Position numbers and translations under genes: made by a program. From NCBI RefSeq assembly GCF_026626745.1, contig NZ_JAPNJW010000002.1, forward strand, positions 3,000,151 to 3,064,150: 64,000 nucleotides of DNA, in the 5' to 3' direction. Position 1 is the stretch's first letter. Each line of letters starts with the position of its first letter. The notes beneath the pieces were generated by a model, which saw only the letters and a program-made list of their open reading frames with translations, ran no database searches and had not been told where the DNA came from. Below, piece by piece: positions 57,327 to 64,000 of the stretch. Source of the DNA: Nannocystis sp. RBIL2. Lineage in GTDB: Bacteria > Myxococcota_A > Polyangia > Nannocystales > Nannocystaceae.

Positions 57327-58868
57327 TCACCCACGAGGCCGAGCTACAGCGAGCTCGACCGCCGGCTCCGGGGCCCGGCTCAAGCCCGACTGACAGTGTT
57401 CGCGAAATTCCTCCTCGACCCCCAAGACAACGGCGAGGCGCGCGAGATCGAGACGCCGCAGCAGGTCGGTAGTGATCGGCCGCTTCGCGTCCCAAAACAC
57501 GAACGCCGAAAAAAACTCCTGCGCCACCGACGACCCCAGCAGCCGACCCAGCAGCTGCGCCTCGGCCTCGGAGGCGCAGGGCAAGAAGTAACAGGTGTCG
57601 TCCAGCACCACGGGCTTCCCCGCGAACGGACCTATCACCTTGAAGTCGAGCTTCTTGTACAACCCCGAGATCGCGACCTTCCAGGGCGAGAACGTGTAGT
57701 CGCCCACGCCGAACACCGAGAAGGGCGGCTTGCCCTTGTAGATCGAGCTCGCGCGCCTGTCGAAACGGGCCCTGTGCCGGCTCAAGTACGCCCAGGTCTT
57801 CGGCGCCGACTTCGCGATCCGGCCCGTGTCCTCGCCCACGAACGTCTGCGTGACGATCATCCAGCGCCGCGGCACGGGCTGCCCCTCGCGGGCCACGTCC
57901 GAGCTCTTCAGCATCGGATACAAAAACCGCCCCTCGATGTCGACGCTCCGCCCTTCGCCGTCGATGAACCCGCCGTCCTCGGCGCGCGCCAGCTCCATCA
58001 CCGCGGCGCAGTCGTGCTTCACGCCCGATCGCCACTTGTAGTGCGATTCGCCGACGAGCGACTTCCAACGGTCGTACAGCCCCGTATCGGCGATCAGCGC
58101 GCCGTCACGGTGCCCCAAGGACCCCGACGGGCTCGTCGCGCGCAGGGACGGAAACACTGCGCAGACCTGCCGCTCCGAGGCCCCCCCGATCTCACAGACG
58201 AACAGGCACGCATCCACGCCGGCCCCGAAGTGCTTCGCGCTGTCGATCCGGTGCATCGCCGCCGCCCCTATTTTAAACTCGCGCTGCCACCCGAACAGCA
58301 GCACCTTGCGCGCGACGGCCGTCTTGCACAGCATGGCGATCGTCGCCCGCCGCCCCTCGAGCCACGACATGAGCTTGACGAGCATCCACTCGGAGATGTC
58401 GAAGTTGCTCTTGCCGGTGATCGCATCGAGCCCCGCGCGTCCGTGGAAGTTGGCCTTCTCCGGGATGTTGTGGCTCTTCAGGTAACCCAGGTCGGCGCTC
58501 GTCACCCAGGGCGGATTGCCCACGAACAGGATCGGCTCCGGCAGGCCGGCGATCCACGACGGCCAGTCCGCTTCAAAAAAGTTCGCGCGCTCGACTCTGG
58601 CTCGTACGCTCTCACCGAGCTCGGCGATCCTGGCCCTCGCGACGCCCACGTACGCCTCGTTGACCTCCATCCCGTGGGCCACCCGGATGTCCGGGAACGC
58701 ATTCAAGGTAGCCACGAGCAAGTTCCCGACCCCGCAGGTCGGCTCGACGACGGAGCCCGGAGCGACGCCTCGGGACGAGAGCAGCGCGCAGACCTCGTCG
58801 GCGAGCCCCATCGGAGTCTGAAAATCCCCGAACTCGACCTTGCCGGCGTCGCTGCGTAACTTGCCCAC
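57327..58868 (-). CDS. N6-adenine-type DNA methyltransferase, orphan
   Basis: A 513-residue SAM-dependent DNA methyltransferase. Motif I is EPTCGVGNLLVATL (42-55), and the catalytic motif IV is NPPW (118-121) in FVGNPPWV, typical of adenine methyltransferases of the TaqI/Eco57I kind. The C-terminal ~200 residues (YKGKPPFSVFGVGDYTFSPW, VVLDDTCYFLPCASEAEAQ) resemble the target-recognition part of such enzymes. It starts at a GTG (GKLRSDAGKVEFGDFQTPMG). No restriction endonuclease gene is visible on either side, so it is probably an orphan methylase with a regulatory or anti-restriction role, or half of a system whose partner is unrecognisable. Its target sequence cannot be predicted. Confidence 0.85.
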   Translation of the reverse strand: MGKLRSDAGKVEFGDFQTPMGLADEVCALLSSRGVAPGSVVEPTCGVGNLLVATLNAFPDIRVAHGMEVNEAYVGVARARIAELGESVRARVERANFFEADWPSWIAGLPEPILFVGNPPWVTSADLGYLKSHNIPEKANFHGRAGLDAITGKSNFDISEWMLVKLMSWLEGRRATIAMLCKTAVARKVLLFGWQREFKIGAAAMHRIDSAKHFGAGVDACLFVCEIGGASERQVCAVFPSLRATSPSGSLGHRDGALIADTGLYDRWKSLVGESHYKWRSGVKHDCAAVMELARAEDGGFIDGEGRSVDIEGRFLYPMLKSSDVAREGQPVPRRWMIVTQTFVGEDTGRIAKSAPKTWAYLSRHRARFDRRASSIYKGKPPFSVFGVGDYTFSPWKVAISGLYKKLDFKVIGPFAGKPVVLDDTCYFLPCASEAEAQLLGRLLGSSVAQEFFSAFVFWDAKRPITTDLLRRLDLARLAVVLGVEEEFREHCQSGLSRAPEPAVELAVARPRG

Positions 58869-58897
58869 TCGCCTCCTCGCCAGACCTCACGCGCCGC

Positions 58898-59827
58898 TCA
58901 CGACTGCACCGGCGGCTTCGGCAGGCACCCCGGCCACACCGACAGGAACCGCTGCAGCGCTCCGACGAAGCTGCTGAGCCGCGCCGGCACGTGGCGGCTG
59001 CGGGCATAGACCGCGTACATCTGCTCCACCGCCGGGCAGTAATCCTCGAGCACGGATACCACCCGACCCTCCGAGATGGCGGGCGCCGCCATGTATTCGG
59101 GCAGCCTGGCGATCCCGCAGCCCGACACCGCGAGGTCGCGGATCAGCGGCCAGCTGTTGGCGGTGGCGTGGCGATGGACGATGGCCGCGCGGGCCGAGCC
59201 CTTGGAGAACCGCCAGGTCGTAGCCTCGCGGCGGGTGCCCATCACCAGGCACACGTGCTTCGCCAGCTCGCGCGGGTGGGCCGGCGTGCCGCGGCGCGCC
59301 AGATACTCCGCGCTCGCCACCATGCGGTACTTGGCCGGCGCGCCGAGCTTGCGCGCGACCAGCGACGCGCTCGCGGGCGGCTCGGCCTGGATCACGACGT
59401 CGAAGCCGTCGCGCAGCGGGTCGAGCTGGCCCGCGGCGAGCTCGATCTCGACGTCGACGTGCGGGTGCTCCTGCGTGAAGCGGCCGAGCACTCGCCCGAG
59501 CACGCCCTCGCCGAAGCCGCTCGGCGCGGCGATCCGCAGGCGCCCGCGCGCCTCCCCGCGCGCCTCGGCGATCGTGCGCTCGGCCTCGGTGACGACGTCG
59601 AGGCCGGTGCGGACCTGCTCGAAGTACCGCTGGCCCTCGTCCGTGAGGCGCACGCGCCGGGTGGTGCGCTCGAACAGCCGGGTGCCGAGCCGCTCCTCCA
59701 GGCGGCTGACCTGGACGCTGACGGTCGACACCGGCGCCGCCAGGGCGAGGGCCGCGGCGCGGAAGCTGCCGGTCTCGGCGACGCGGACGAACGCCTCGAT
59801 CGCGGCGAAGTCGGGGCGGCTGTTCAT
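58898..59827 (-). CDS. LysR-family transcriptional regulator
   Basis: A 309-residue LysR regulator of the CrgA/DsdC-like branch. The helix-turn-helix reads FVRVAETGSFRAAALALAAP then STVSVQVSRLEERLGTRLFE and RTTRRVRLTDEG. The effector domain (GRLRIAAPSGFGEGVLGRVL, DVDVEIELAAGQLDPLRDG) follows with the usual two lobes. The ATG at 59827 fits the helix-turn-helix position. It is divergent from the glutathione S-transferase, 66 bp apart, with a palindromic operator between them, so it likely controls that gene and itself. Confidence 0.92.
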   Translation of the reverse strand: MNSRPDFAAIEAFVRVAETGSFRAAALALAAPVSTVSVQVSRLEERLGTRLFERTTRRVRLTDEGQRYFEQVRTGLDVVTEAERTIAEARGEARGRLRIAAPSGFGEGVLGRVLGRFTQEHPHVDVEIELAAGQLDPLRDGFDVVIQAEPPASASLVARKLGAPAKYRMVASAEYLARRGTPAHPRELAKHVCLVMGTRREATTWRFSKGSARAAIVHRHATANSWPLIRDLAVSGCGIARLPEYMAAPAISEGRVVSVLEDYCPAVEQMYAVYARSRHVPARLSSFVGALQRFLSVWPGCLPKPPVQS

Positions 59828-59832
59828 GGCGC

Positions 59833-59865
59833 TGAACAGATTGATCAATCGCCCGGCATTGTTCA
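59833..59865. promoter_or_regulatory. Candidate LysR operator between the divergent pair
   Basis: Outer arms TGAACA (59833-59838) and TGTTCA (59860-59865) form an inverted repeat that encloses the perfect palindrome GATTGATCAATC (59839-59850). Its position between the divergent LysR and GST genes fits the usual LysR operator layout (T-N11-A rule). Confidence 0.5.
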
Positions 59866-59881
59866 AGCGCCGCCGGTCGCG

Positions 59882-59887
59882 TAGACC
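59882..59887 (+). promoter_or_regulatory. Candidate -10 (TAGACC) for the GST gene
   Basis: TAGACC ends 6 bases before the GST ATG at 59894, again close enough for a leaderless mRNA. The LysR operator overlaps its upstream side. Confidence 0.25.
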
Positions 59888-59893
59888 CGACGC

Positions 59894-60514
59894 ATGACCG
59901 AGCCGCTGCAACTGTACTACTATCCGGGCGTCTGCTCGCTGGCCCCGCACATCGCCCTGCGCGAGGCGGGCGCCAGCTTCGAGCCGGTGCGCGTCGACCT
60001 GCGCACCCGCAAGACCGAGGCCGGCGACGACTTCGCGCGCATCAACCCGAAGGGCTACGTGCCGGCCCTGCGGCTACCGGACGGCAGCGTGCTGACCGAG
60101 ACCGCCGTGCTGCTGCAGTACGTCGCCGACACCTGGCCGGAGGCCGGCCTGGCGCCGCGCCACGGCGGGATCGAGCGGATCCGCTTCGACGAGCGGCTGA
60201 TCTTCATCTCCACCGAGCTGCACAAGGGCTTCGCGCCGTTCACCATCATGCCCAACGCCGGCGAGGAGGCCAAACGCTGGGCGGGCCAGCGCCTGGCCGC
60301 GCGCGTCGACCTCCTGGCGCAGGATCTCGGCGAGCGGCCGTTCTTCCACGGCGAGAGGTTCACCGTGGCCGACGCCTACGCCTTCTTCGCGCTCCGCACC
60401 TACCACAAGCTGTTCGCCGGCGAGCTGGCGCCGAACCTCGCCGCCTTCCTGGCCCGCGTCGCCGAGCGGCCCGCGGTAGTCGCGACCTTCGCGGCCGAGG
60501 GGCTGAAGGCGTGA
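59894..60514 (+). CDS. Glutathione S-transferase family protein
   Basis: A 206-residue GST of the GstA/beta type. The thioredoxin-like N-terminal domain reads LQLYYYPGVCSLAPHIALRE, where the Cys of the CxxAP pattern is the catalytic residue of beta-class enzymes, and NPKGYVPALRLPDGSVLTET supplies glutathione binding. The C-terminal helical domain has the N-capping box HGERFTVADAYAF. It probably conjugates or reduces small electrophiles with glutathione or a related thiol. It is divergent from a LysR gene with a likely shared operator. Confidence 0.9.
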   Translation: MTEPLQLYYYPGVCSLAPHIALREAGASFEPVRVDLRTRKTEAGDDFARINPKGYVPALRLPDGSVLTETAVLLQYVADTWPEAGLAPRHGGIERIRFDERLIFISTELHKGFAPFTIMPNAGEEAKRWAGQRLAARVDLLAQDLGERPFFHGERFTVADAYAFFALRTYHKLFAGELAPNLAAFLARVAERPAVVATFAAEGLKA

Positions 60515-60616
60515 GGGGCGGAGAGCATGATGCGCAGGCCTGAGTCGCGAACACCGTGACGCGCGGGGTCTGCGGGCCAGACCCGCCCCGCCGGCTCGCG
60601 TCGTGACGCGTGGCCC

Positions 60617-61741
60617 TCACTCTGCGGCTTCCACAGCCGCGTCGTGCAGGCGGAGGCTCTCGACGATGTCTTCGCGGATCTCCTGATAGAGCGCCTCTTC
60701 TTCGACGAAGTCCTCGTCGCTCTCGTCGGCCTCGTCGAGGCGTCGCGCCGAATCCCACAGCTCGAGGGCTTCGACGAGGCGCGCCCGCTCGCCTCCGGCA
60801 TGCTCGTGGAGATGCACTGCGAGCACCCTGCGCGTCGCAGCTTGGTCGGGTCGCTGCGCCAGCGCGACGCGGAGGCGCTCCTCGGCCTCGGGGTGGCGGC
60901 CGAGCTTGTCGCAGATCATGGCGAGCAGGCGCTGCAAGAAATTGTTATCGTCGAGGTCGACCTGGCCGAGCCAATGCTCCACCTCGACGATCGCCTCGGC
61001 CGCCAGCTCCGGGTGGTCGTCGGCGAGCCCGAGGGCCCGGATGCCCAGGCGCACGCACTCCTCACCGAGCGGGAGTCGGACGCCGCCGATCTCGCCGGCG
61101 CTGTCCGGGCCGCCCCTCGCGCGCGCTGCCGCGAGGAAGCGGAGCAGACCGCCGAGTCGTCCGGTCGCGTCGTGGTCCGGCAGATCGTCGGCGTCCGCGA
61201 GGAGCGCCAGCAACGACTCGAGCGGCGGCGCTTCCGGACGGAGACGGCGCCACAGCTCGACTGCGGCGAGCCCGAGGAAGTCGCGGTCCGGCGCCGACAG
61301 CGAGCGCGATCGAACGGCGGGCAACCAGTGGATCCGGGACATGCGCCAGGCAGAGCCTCCGGCCGGCATCCGGGCGATGTGGGCCAGGACCTCGGCCCGC
61401 GACACGACGAGGCCGCGCTCGGCGAGGGCGCCGAGCAGGGCGTCGTCGGCGAGCGCGGCGACCTCGGCGTGCGTCCAGAAGCCCGGCATCTCCCGCCGCC
61501 AGCGCCACGGTGTGCCGCGGACGAGGAACTCACGCTCGCGGTAGCGATGGCTCAGGTACGGATGCACGACTGTCTCCTCGTCCACGCTCGGCACGAGGTC
61601 GTCAGGCCCGCGCCGACGCAGCACGCCGGGCGCGCCGGGGCCGTCCTGCTGCGCGACGGTCCGGGCCCGCCGGCGCTCGACCTCCCGGCGATGTCGCTTC
61701 TCGGCCCGGCGCTGAGCGCTGCGGTGCTGTTTCTGACTCAT
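60617..61741 (-). CDS. Hypothetical protein with basic N-terminus and TPR-like C-terminus
   Basis: A 374-residue protein. The first ~20 residues are strongly basic (MSQKQHRSAQRRAEKRHRRE), suggesting RNA or ribosome contact. A globular middle follows (DLVPSVDEETVVHPYLSHRY, WRREMPGFWTHAEVAALADD). Residues ~225-345 resemble helical repeats (AAEAIVEVEHWLGQVDLDDN, RHPEAEERLRVALAQRPDQA), TPR-like pairs ending near an acidic tail. No family is recognised. The ATG at 61741 is supported by TATTTG 7 bases upstream (61749-61754). Confidence 0.68.
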   Translation of the reverse strand: MSQKQHRSAQRRAEKRHRREVERRRARTVAQQDGPGAPGVLRRRGPDDLVPSVDEETVVHPYLSHRYREREFLVRGTPWRWRREMPGFWTHAEVAALADDALLGALAERGLVVSRAEVLAHIARMPAGGSAWRMSRIHWLPAVRSRSLSAPDRDFLGLAAVELWRRLRPEAPPLESLLALLADADDLPDHDATGRLGGLLRFLAAARARGGPDSAGEIGGVRLPLGEECVRLGIRALGLADDHPELAAEAIVEVEHWLGQVDLDDNNFLQRLLAMICDKLGRHPEAEERLRVALAQRPDQAATRRVLAVHLHEHAGGERARLVEALELWDSARRLDEADESDEDFVEEEALYQEIREDIVESLRLHDAAVEAAE

Positions 61742-61748
61742 GGCGCGA

Positions 61749-61754
61749 CAAATA
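61749..61754 (-). promoter_or_regulatory. Candidate -10 (TATTTG)
   Basis: On the minus strand TATTTG ends 7 bases before the ATG at 61741, within the divergent space shared with the gene at 61877. Confidence 0.3.
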
Positions 61755-61860
61755 GCCCACGGGCGTTTTCGCGCCAACCGCCGCGACCCGCGAGCGAGCG
61801 CCTCTAGATATTTGCTCCGCTCGACGCTCTCGCCGGCCGGTGTCGCTGCGCATCACCTGA

Positions 61861-61866
61861 TACGCT
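61861..61866 (+). promoter_or_regulatory. Candidate -10 (TACGCT)
   Basis: TACGCT, preceded by TGA as in extended -10 promoters, ends 10 bases before the ATG at 61877 and favours this start over the GTG at 61868. Confidence 0.3.
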
Positions 61867-61876
61867 GGTGCGAACG

Positions 61877-62482
61877 ATGATCGCCGGACCCCCCCAGGAA
61901 GATCGCGGCAGCCTGCGCCTCTTCGCGTTCTATGTCGGCAACGGCACGCTCTTCTTGCCGCTCGAGCGGGGCTACGACCGGGTCGACTACCTCGACGCGC
62001 TGACCCGGCCCGGCCCGGCGCTCGGGCAGCTGTTCAGCGTCTACGCCCACGCCCGCGCGGCCGAGCTGCGCAGCGCCTCGCTCGCCCCTGGCGGCCCGAG
62101 CCAGCGCGCGGCGCGATGGTTCCGCAGCACGTTCCGGCCGGCGCAGACGCTCGAGCCCCCCGTGAGCGCGGCCGAGCTCGTGCCCGGCTGCGGGGTGCCG
62201 TGGCTCGACGCGGTGGCCCGCTTCGCGGCCGCGCTCGGCGAGGGCCGGCTCGCGCCCGAGCTGCTCGCGGGCCGCGAGTACGTGTCGCTCCTGACCTGCG
62301 ACGGCACGGGGGCGGGCAGCACGTTCGAGCTCATCATGGCGATCTTCACCAACGTCCTGGCGCTCACCGGCGACGAGGCGGCCGCCGTTCGTCGGACCGC
62401 GCAGCACGTCCGCAGCCTGGTCGACGACGACTACGAGGTCGAACCGGAGCTCAGCGAGGACGAGACGGTCCAGGAGCTGTGA
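61877..62482 (+). CDS. Hypothetical protein
   Basis: A 201-residue cytoplasmic protein (MIAGPPQEDRGSLRLFAFYV). It has a beta-rich start, a helical centre and an acidic C-terminus (VDDDYEVEPELSEDETVQEL). No known family or motif is recognised. A GTG at 61868 would add three residues. It converges with the sulfatase-like gene; the 119 bp between their stops are filled by a tandem array of CATG-14 palindromes. Confidence 0.62.
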   Translation: MIAGPPQEDRGSLRLFAFYVGNGTLFLPLERGYDRVDYLDALTRPGPALGQLFSVYAHARAAELRSASLAPGGPSQRAARWFRSTFRPAQTLEPPVSAAELVPGCGVPWLDAVARFAAALGEGRLAPELLAGREYVSLLTCDGTGAGSTFELIMAIFTNVLALTGDEAAAVRRTAQHVRSLVDDDYEVEPELSEDETVQEL

Positions 62483-62536
62483 GGCAAGGCGGCGCGGCCA
62501 GGGCCCGCGCCTGCAGCTGACCGGCGAGCCGTCGGG

Positions 62537-62596
62537 CATGTCCTCCAGGACATGTCTTCTCGGGCATGTCTCCGAGAGCATGCCCGTTCGGACATC
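62537..62596. repeat. Tandem CATG-14 palindrome array between convergent genes
   Basis: CATG (or CAT) recurs exactly every 14 bp at 62537, 62551, 62565, 62579 and 62593, making four consecutive units: CATGTCCTCCAGGA, CATGTCTTCTCGGG, CATGTCTCCGAGAG and CATGCCCGTTCGGA. The first unit plus the next CATG is a perfect 7-bp hairpin. The array occupies half of the gap between two convergent stops and may terminate both transcripts. Confidence 0.85.
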
Positions 62597-62601
62597 TCCG
62601 A

Positions 62602-64000
62602 TCAGTCGACGAAGTTCGGCGGCCCCGTGCGCTCGAGGTACTGGTCGAGCGCGTCCTGCAGCCGCTCGACCTTCGGCTCGCCGTACGGCAGCGGCTTGTC
62701 GCCTTGCTGCTTGCGGGCCGACAGCGCCTCGTCGAGCAGGTTGCACACCAGCTTGTACGTGCCGTCGAACACCGTGACCATGTTGTGGGTCGCCTCGCCG
62801 TTGGCGACGAAGCGCCAGGTCTCGGCGACCAGCACGCGGTTCTTGTTGGACGCGGGGTTCGACAGGATGCCGGCGAGGTCGCGGCCGTCGAGGCCGTCGG
62901 GCGCGGGGGTCTCGGTCCACTTGAGGATCGTCGGCATCACGTCGACGGTGCCGACGAGCTGCTTCGAGGTGGTCCCGGGGGCGAAGCCGGGGCCGCGGAC
63001 GACCAGCGGCACGCGGATGTCGTCCTCGCCGACGCCGACGCCGTGGGTGCGCCGCTTGGCGCCGAGGCTCTCGCCGTGGTCGGCGGTGATGATGACGGCG
63101 ATCTCGCGCTCCTTGGCGAGCTCGTCGATGCGCTCGAGCAGGCGGCCGACCTGCTTGTCGGTCCACGCGACCTCGTGATCGTACTTGCCGGCGACGCTGT
63201 TGCCCCAGCGCGGCACCCCGCGGTGCCACGAGTGGCCGCCGTGCGGGCCGAAGTAATGGGCCCACAGGAAGAACGGGCGGTCCTTCGGCTGCGCGTCGAG
63301 GATCTTGAGCGCCGCGTCGGTGACGGCGACGTCGAGCGACTTGCCCGAGACCTCCTGGTACTCGTCGAAGTCCGGGTATGCGCCGGTCGAGGCGTCGAGG
63401 AAGCCGGTCGAGCCGTCGTCGATGACCGCGGCGGTGTACATGCCGCGCCGCTTCAAGAAGGTCTGCAGCGGCACGTACTTGTCGGGCGCCGGCAGGCCGA
63501 ACTTGAGCTTGACCAGCTCGCCGTCGTCGAGTTGGTCCATCTCGGTGCTGCGCAGCAGGCGGAACTTGTTGGTCTCGTAGAAGGGGTTCCACACCAGCCG
63601 CCGCGGATACACCCCACGGAACAGCGAGGACAGGGCGAGGCTGGTCCACGAGCCGCCGGTGTAGGCGCGGATGAAGCGGGTCCCGCTCTCGGACCACTTC
63701 TTCATCTCGGGGGTGGTGTTGCGCTTGCCGCCCCAGCTGACGTGGTCGGCGCGCAGGGTGTCGATGGTGATGAGGATGACGCTGGTCGGCGGCGGCTTGT
63801 CGGGCACCGGCGGGTCGGCCGGCGGCGTCTCGACGGCCAGATCGCCGAGGACGCAGTTGTCGTCGACGCCGTTGCCGGGCAGCTCGCGCGCGAACGGGTG
63901 GACCGCGGCGTTGAACGGGGCGCAGTCGCCACCGCCGAGGATCGGCGAGTAGCCGTCGCGGTCGACGTCGCCGAGGTTCCGCAGCGTCCGCAGCGACAGG
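62602..64000 (-). CDS. Sulfatase/alkaline-phosphatase-fold protein with Ca-binding-type repeat (partial)
   Basis: The frame runs from 62602 to the window edge, so the N-terminus is missing. Near the edge, DVDRDGYSPILGGGDCAPFN and GNGVDDNC are of the Asp-rich calcium-binding (MopE/thrombospondin-3-like) kind common in myxobacterial surface proteins. A sulfatase-fold domain follows: ILITIDTLRADHVSWGGKRN (first metal Asp), FFLWAHYFGPHGGH and VIITADHGESLG (second metal site Asp-His). The nucleophile region reads YTGGSWTSLALSSLFRG, so a Ser stands where CxPSR would normally be, and its Arg is absent. Sulfate hydrolysis by the usual formylglycine mechanism is therefore unlikely; phosphotransfer or another ester is possible. 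Confidence 0.82.
   Translation of the reverse strand, partial: LSLRTLRNLGDVDRDGYSPILGGGDCAPFNAAVHPFARELPGNGVDDNCVLGDLAVETPPADPPVPDKPPPTSVILITIDTLRADHVSWGGKRNTTPEMKKWSESGTRFIRAYTGGSWTSLALSSLFRGVYPRRLVWNPFYETNKFRLLRSTEMDQLDDGELVKLKFGLPAPDKYVPLQTFLKRRGMYTAAVIDDGSTGFLDASTGAYPDFDEYQEVSGKSLDVAVTDAALKILDAQPKDRPFFLWAHYFGPHGGHSWHRGVPRWGNSVAGKYDHEVAWTDKQVGRLLERIDELAKEREIAVIITADHGESLGAKRRTHGVGVGEDDIRVPLVVRGPGFAPGTTSKQLVGTVDVMPTILKWTETPAPDGLDGRDLAGILSNPASNKNRVLVAETWRFVANGEATHNMVTVFDGTYKLVCNLLDEALSARKQQGDKPLPYGEPKVERLQDALDQYLERTGPPNFVD

Noticed and set aside
57327-58868. Type II restriction-modification system
   Set aside because: Neither the hypothetical protein at 56777 nor the LysR gene at 58898 shows nuclease motifs, so only an orphan methyltransferase is claimed.

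Overview
This 64-kb window is very GC-rich DNA with strong G/C third-position codon bias. It encodes many lipoproteins with Thr/Asp/Glu-rich or Cys-rich domains, a Pkn-type Ser/Thr kinase fused to tetratricopeptide repeats, an AgmX/PglI-type protein and CxxC-start membrane-anchored proteins. Together these point to a myxobacterium, most likely of the Nannocystis/Plesiocystis side of the order. That placement is inferred from protein style, not from a marker gene. No rRNA, tRNA, CRISPR array, insertion sequence or prophage was seen.

Layout. 0-4.5 kb: start of a SIMPL-like protein (minus), a Cys-rich SGNH esterase lipoprotein, then an OmpR-type response regulator and its histidine kinase. 4.5-9.5 kb: AlkB-like dioxygenase overlapping a GNAT acetyltransferase, and two different NADAR-domain proteins flanking a lipoprotein. 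9.5-13.5 kb: a membrane protein with a probable frameshift, a secreted protein, an SDR oxidoreductase divergent from an HxlR regulator, and a leucine-rich-repeat protein. 13.6-20 kb: the bacterial RNA-repair pair Pnkp and Hen1 (4-bp overlap), divergent from a UvrD/HelD-like helicase whose 3' end runs into a 60-bp tandem repeat. 20.4-31.8 kb: cytochrome P450, secreted and lipoproteins, an ankyrin protein, an alpha/beta hydrolase and unknowns. 31.9-41 kb: beta-lactamase-fold serine hydrolase, Hsp70-like protein, LysR divergent from a zinc alcohol dehydrogenase, an HExxH metalloprotease with a P-type domain, and an unusual protein made of the N-terminal part of the RNA polymerase beta' subunit. 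41.6-46.8 kb: an internally duplicated LRR lipoprotein convergent with a DUF4157 (eCIS-core type) plus transglutaminase-like protein, then a gene-poor 1.4 kb. 46.8-57.3 kb: Pkn kinase-TPR protein, a frameshifted AgmX-like gene, lipoproteins, an alpha/beta hydrolase and a lone ThiH. 57.3-64 kb: an orphan adenine-type DNA methyltransferase, LysR divergent from a glutathione S-transferase, two unknowns, and a sulfatase-fold protein running off the end.

Two window-wide patterns stand out. First, a dispersed palindromic element with the unit CATGTCCNNNNGGA (14 bp, so CATG recurs every 14 bp) occurs more than a dozen times, both between genes and inside coding sequences, where it introduces codons that are rare in this genome. 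Second, many genes have a TAnnnT-like -10 hexamer only 6-10 bases before the start codon, suggesting that leaderless mRNAs are common here; this also guided start choice.

The genes most worth following are the RpoC-N-terminal-like orphan (39.3-40.9 kb), the Pnkp-Hen1 cassette with the AlkB and NADAR genes nearby, the kinase whose activation loop carries a palindrome and a tandem 33-bp repeat, and the DUF4157-transglutaminase protein without a visible injection apparatus. Several genes appear broken by one or two bases (membrane protein near 9.76 kb, AgmX-like near 50.22 kb, secreted protein at an A7 tract near 53.40 kb), which may be real mutations or sequence errors.
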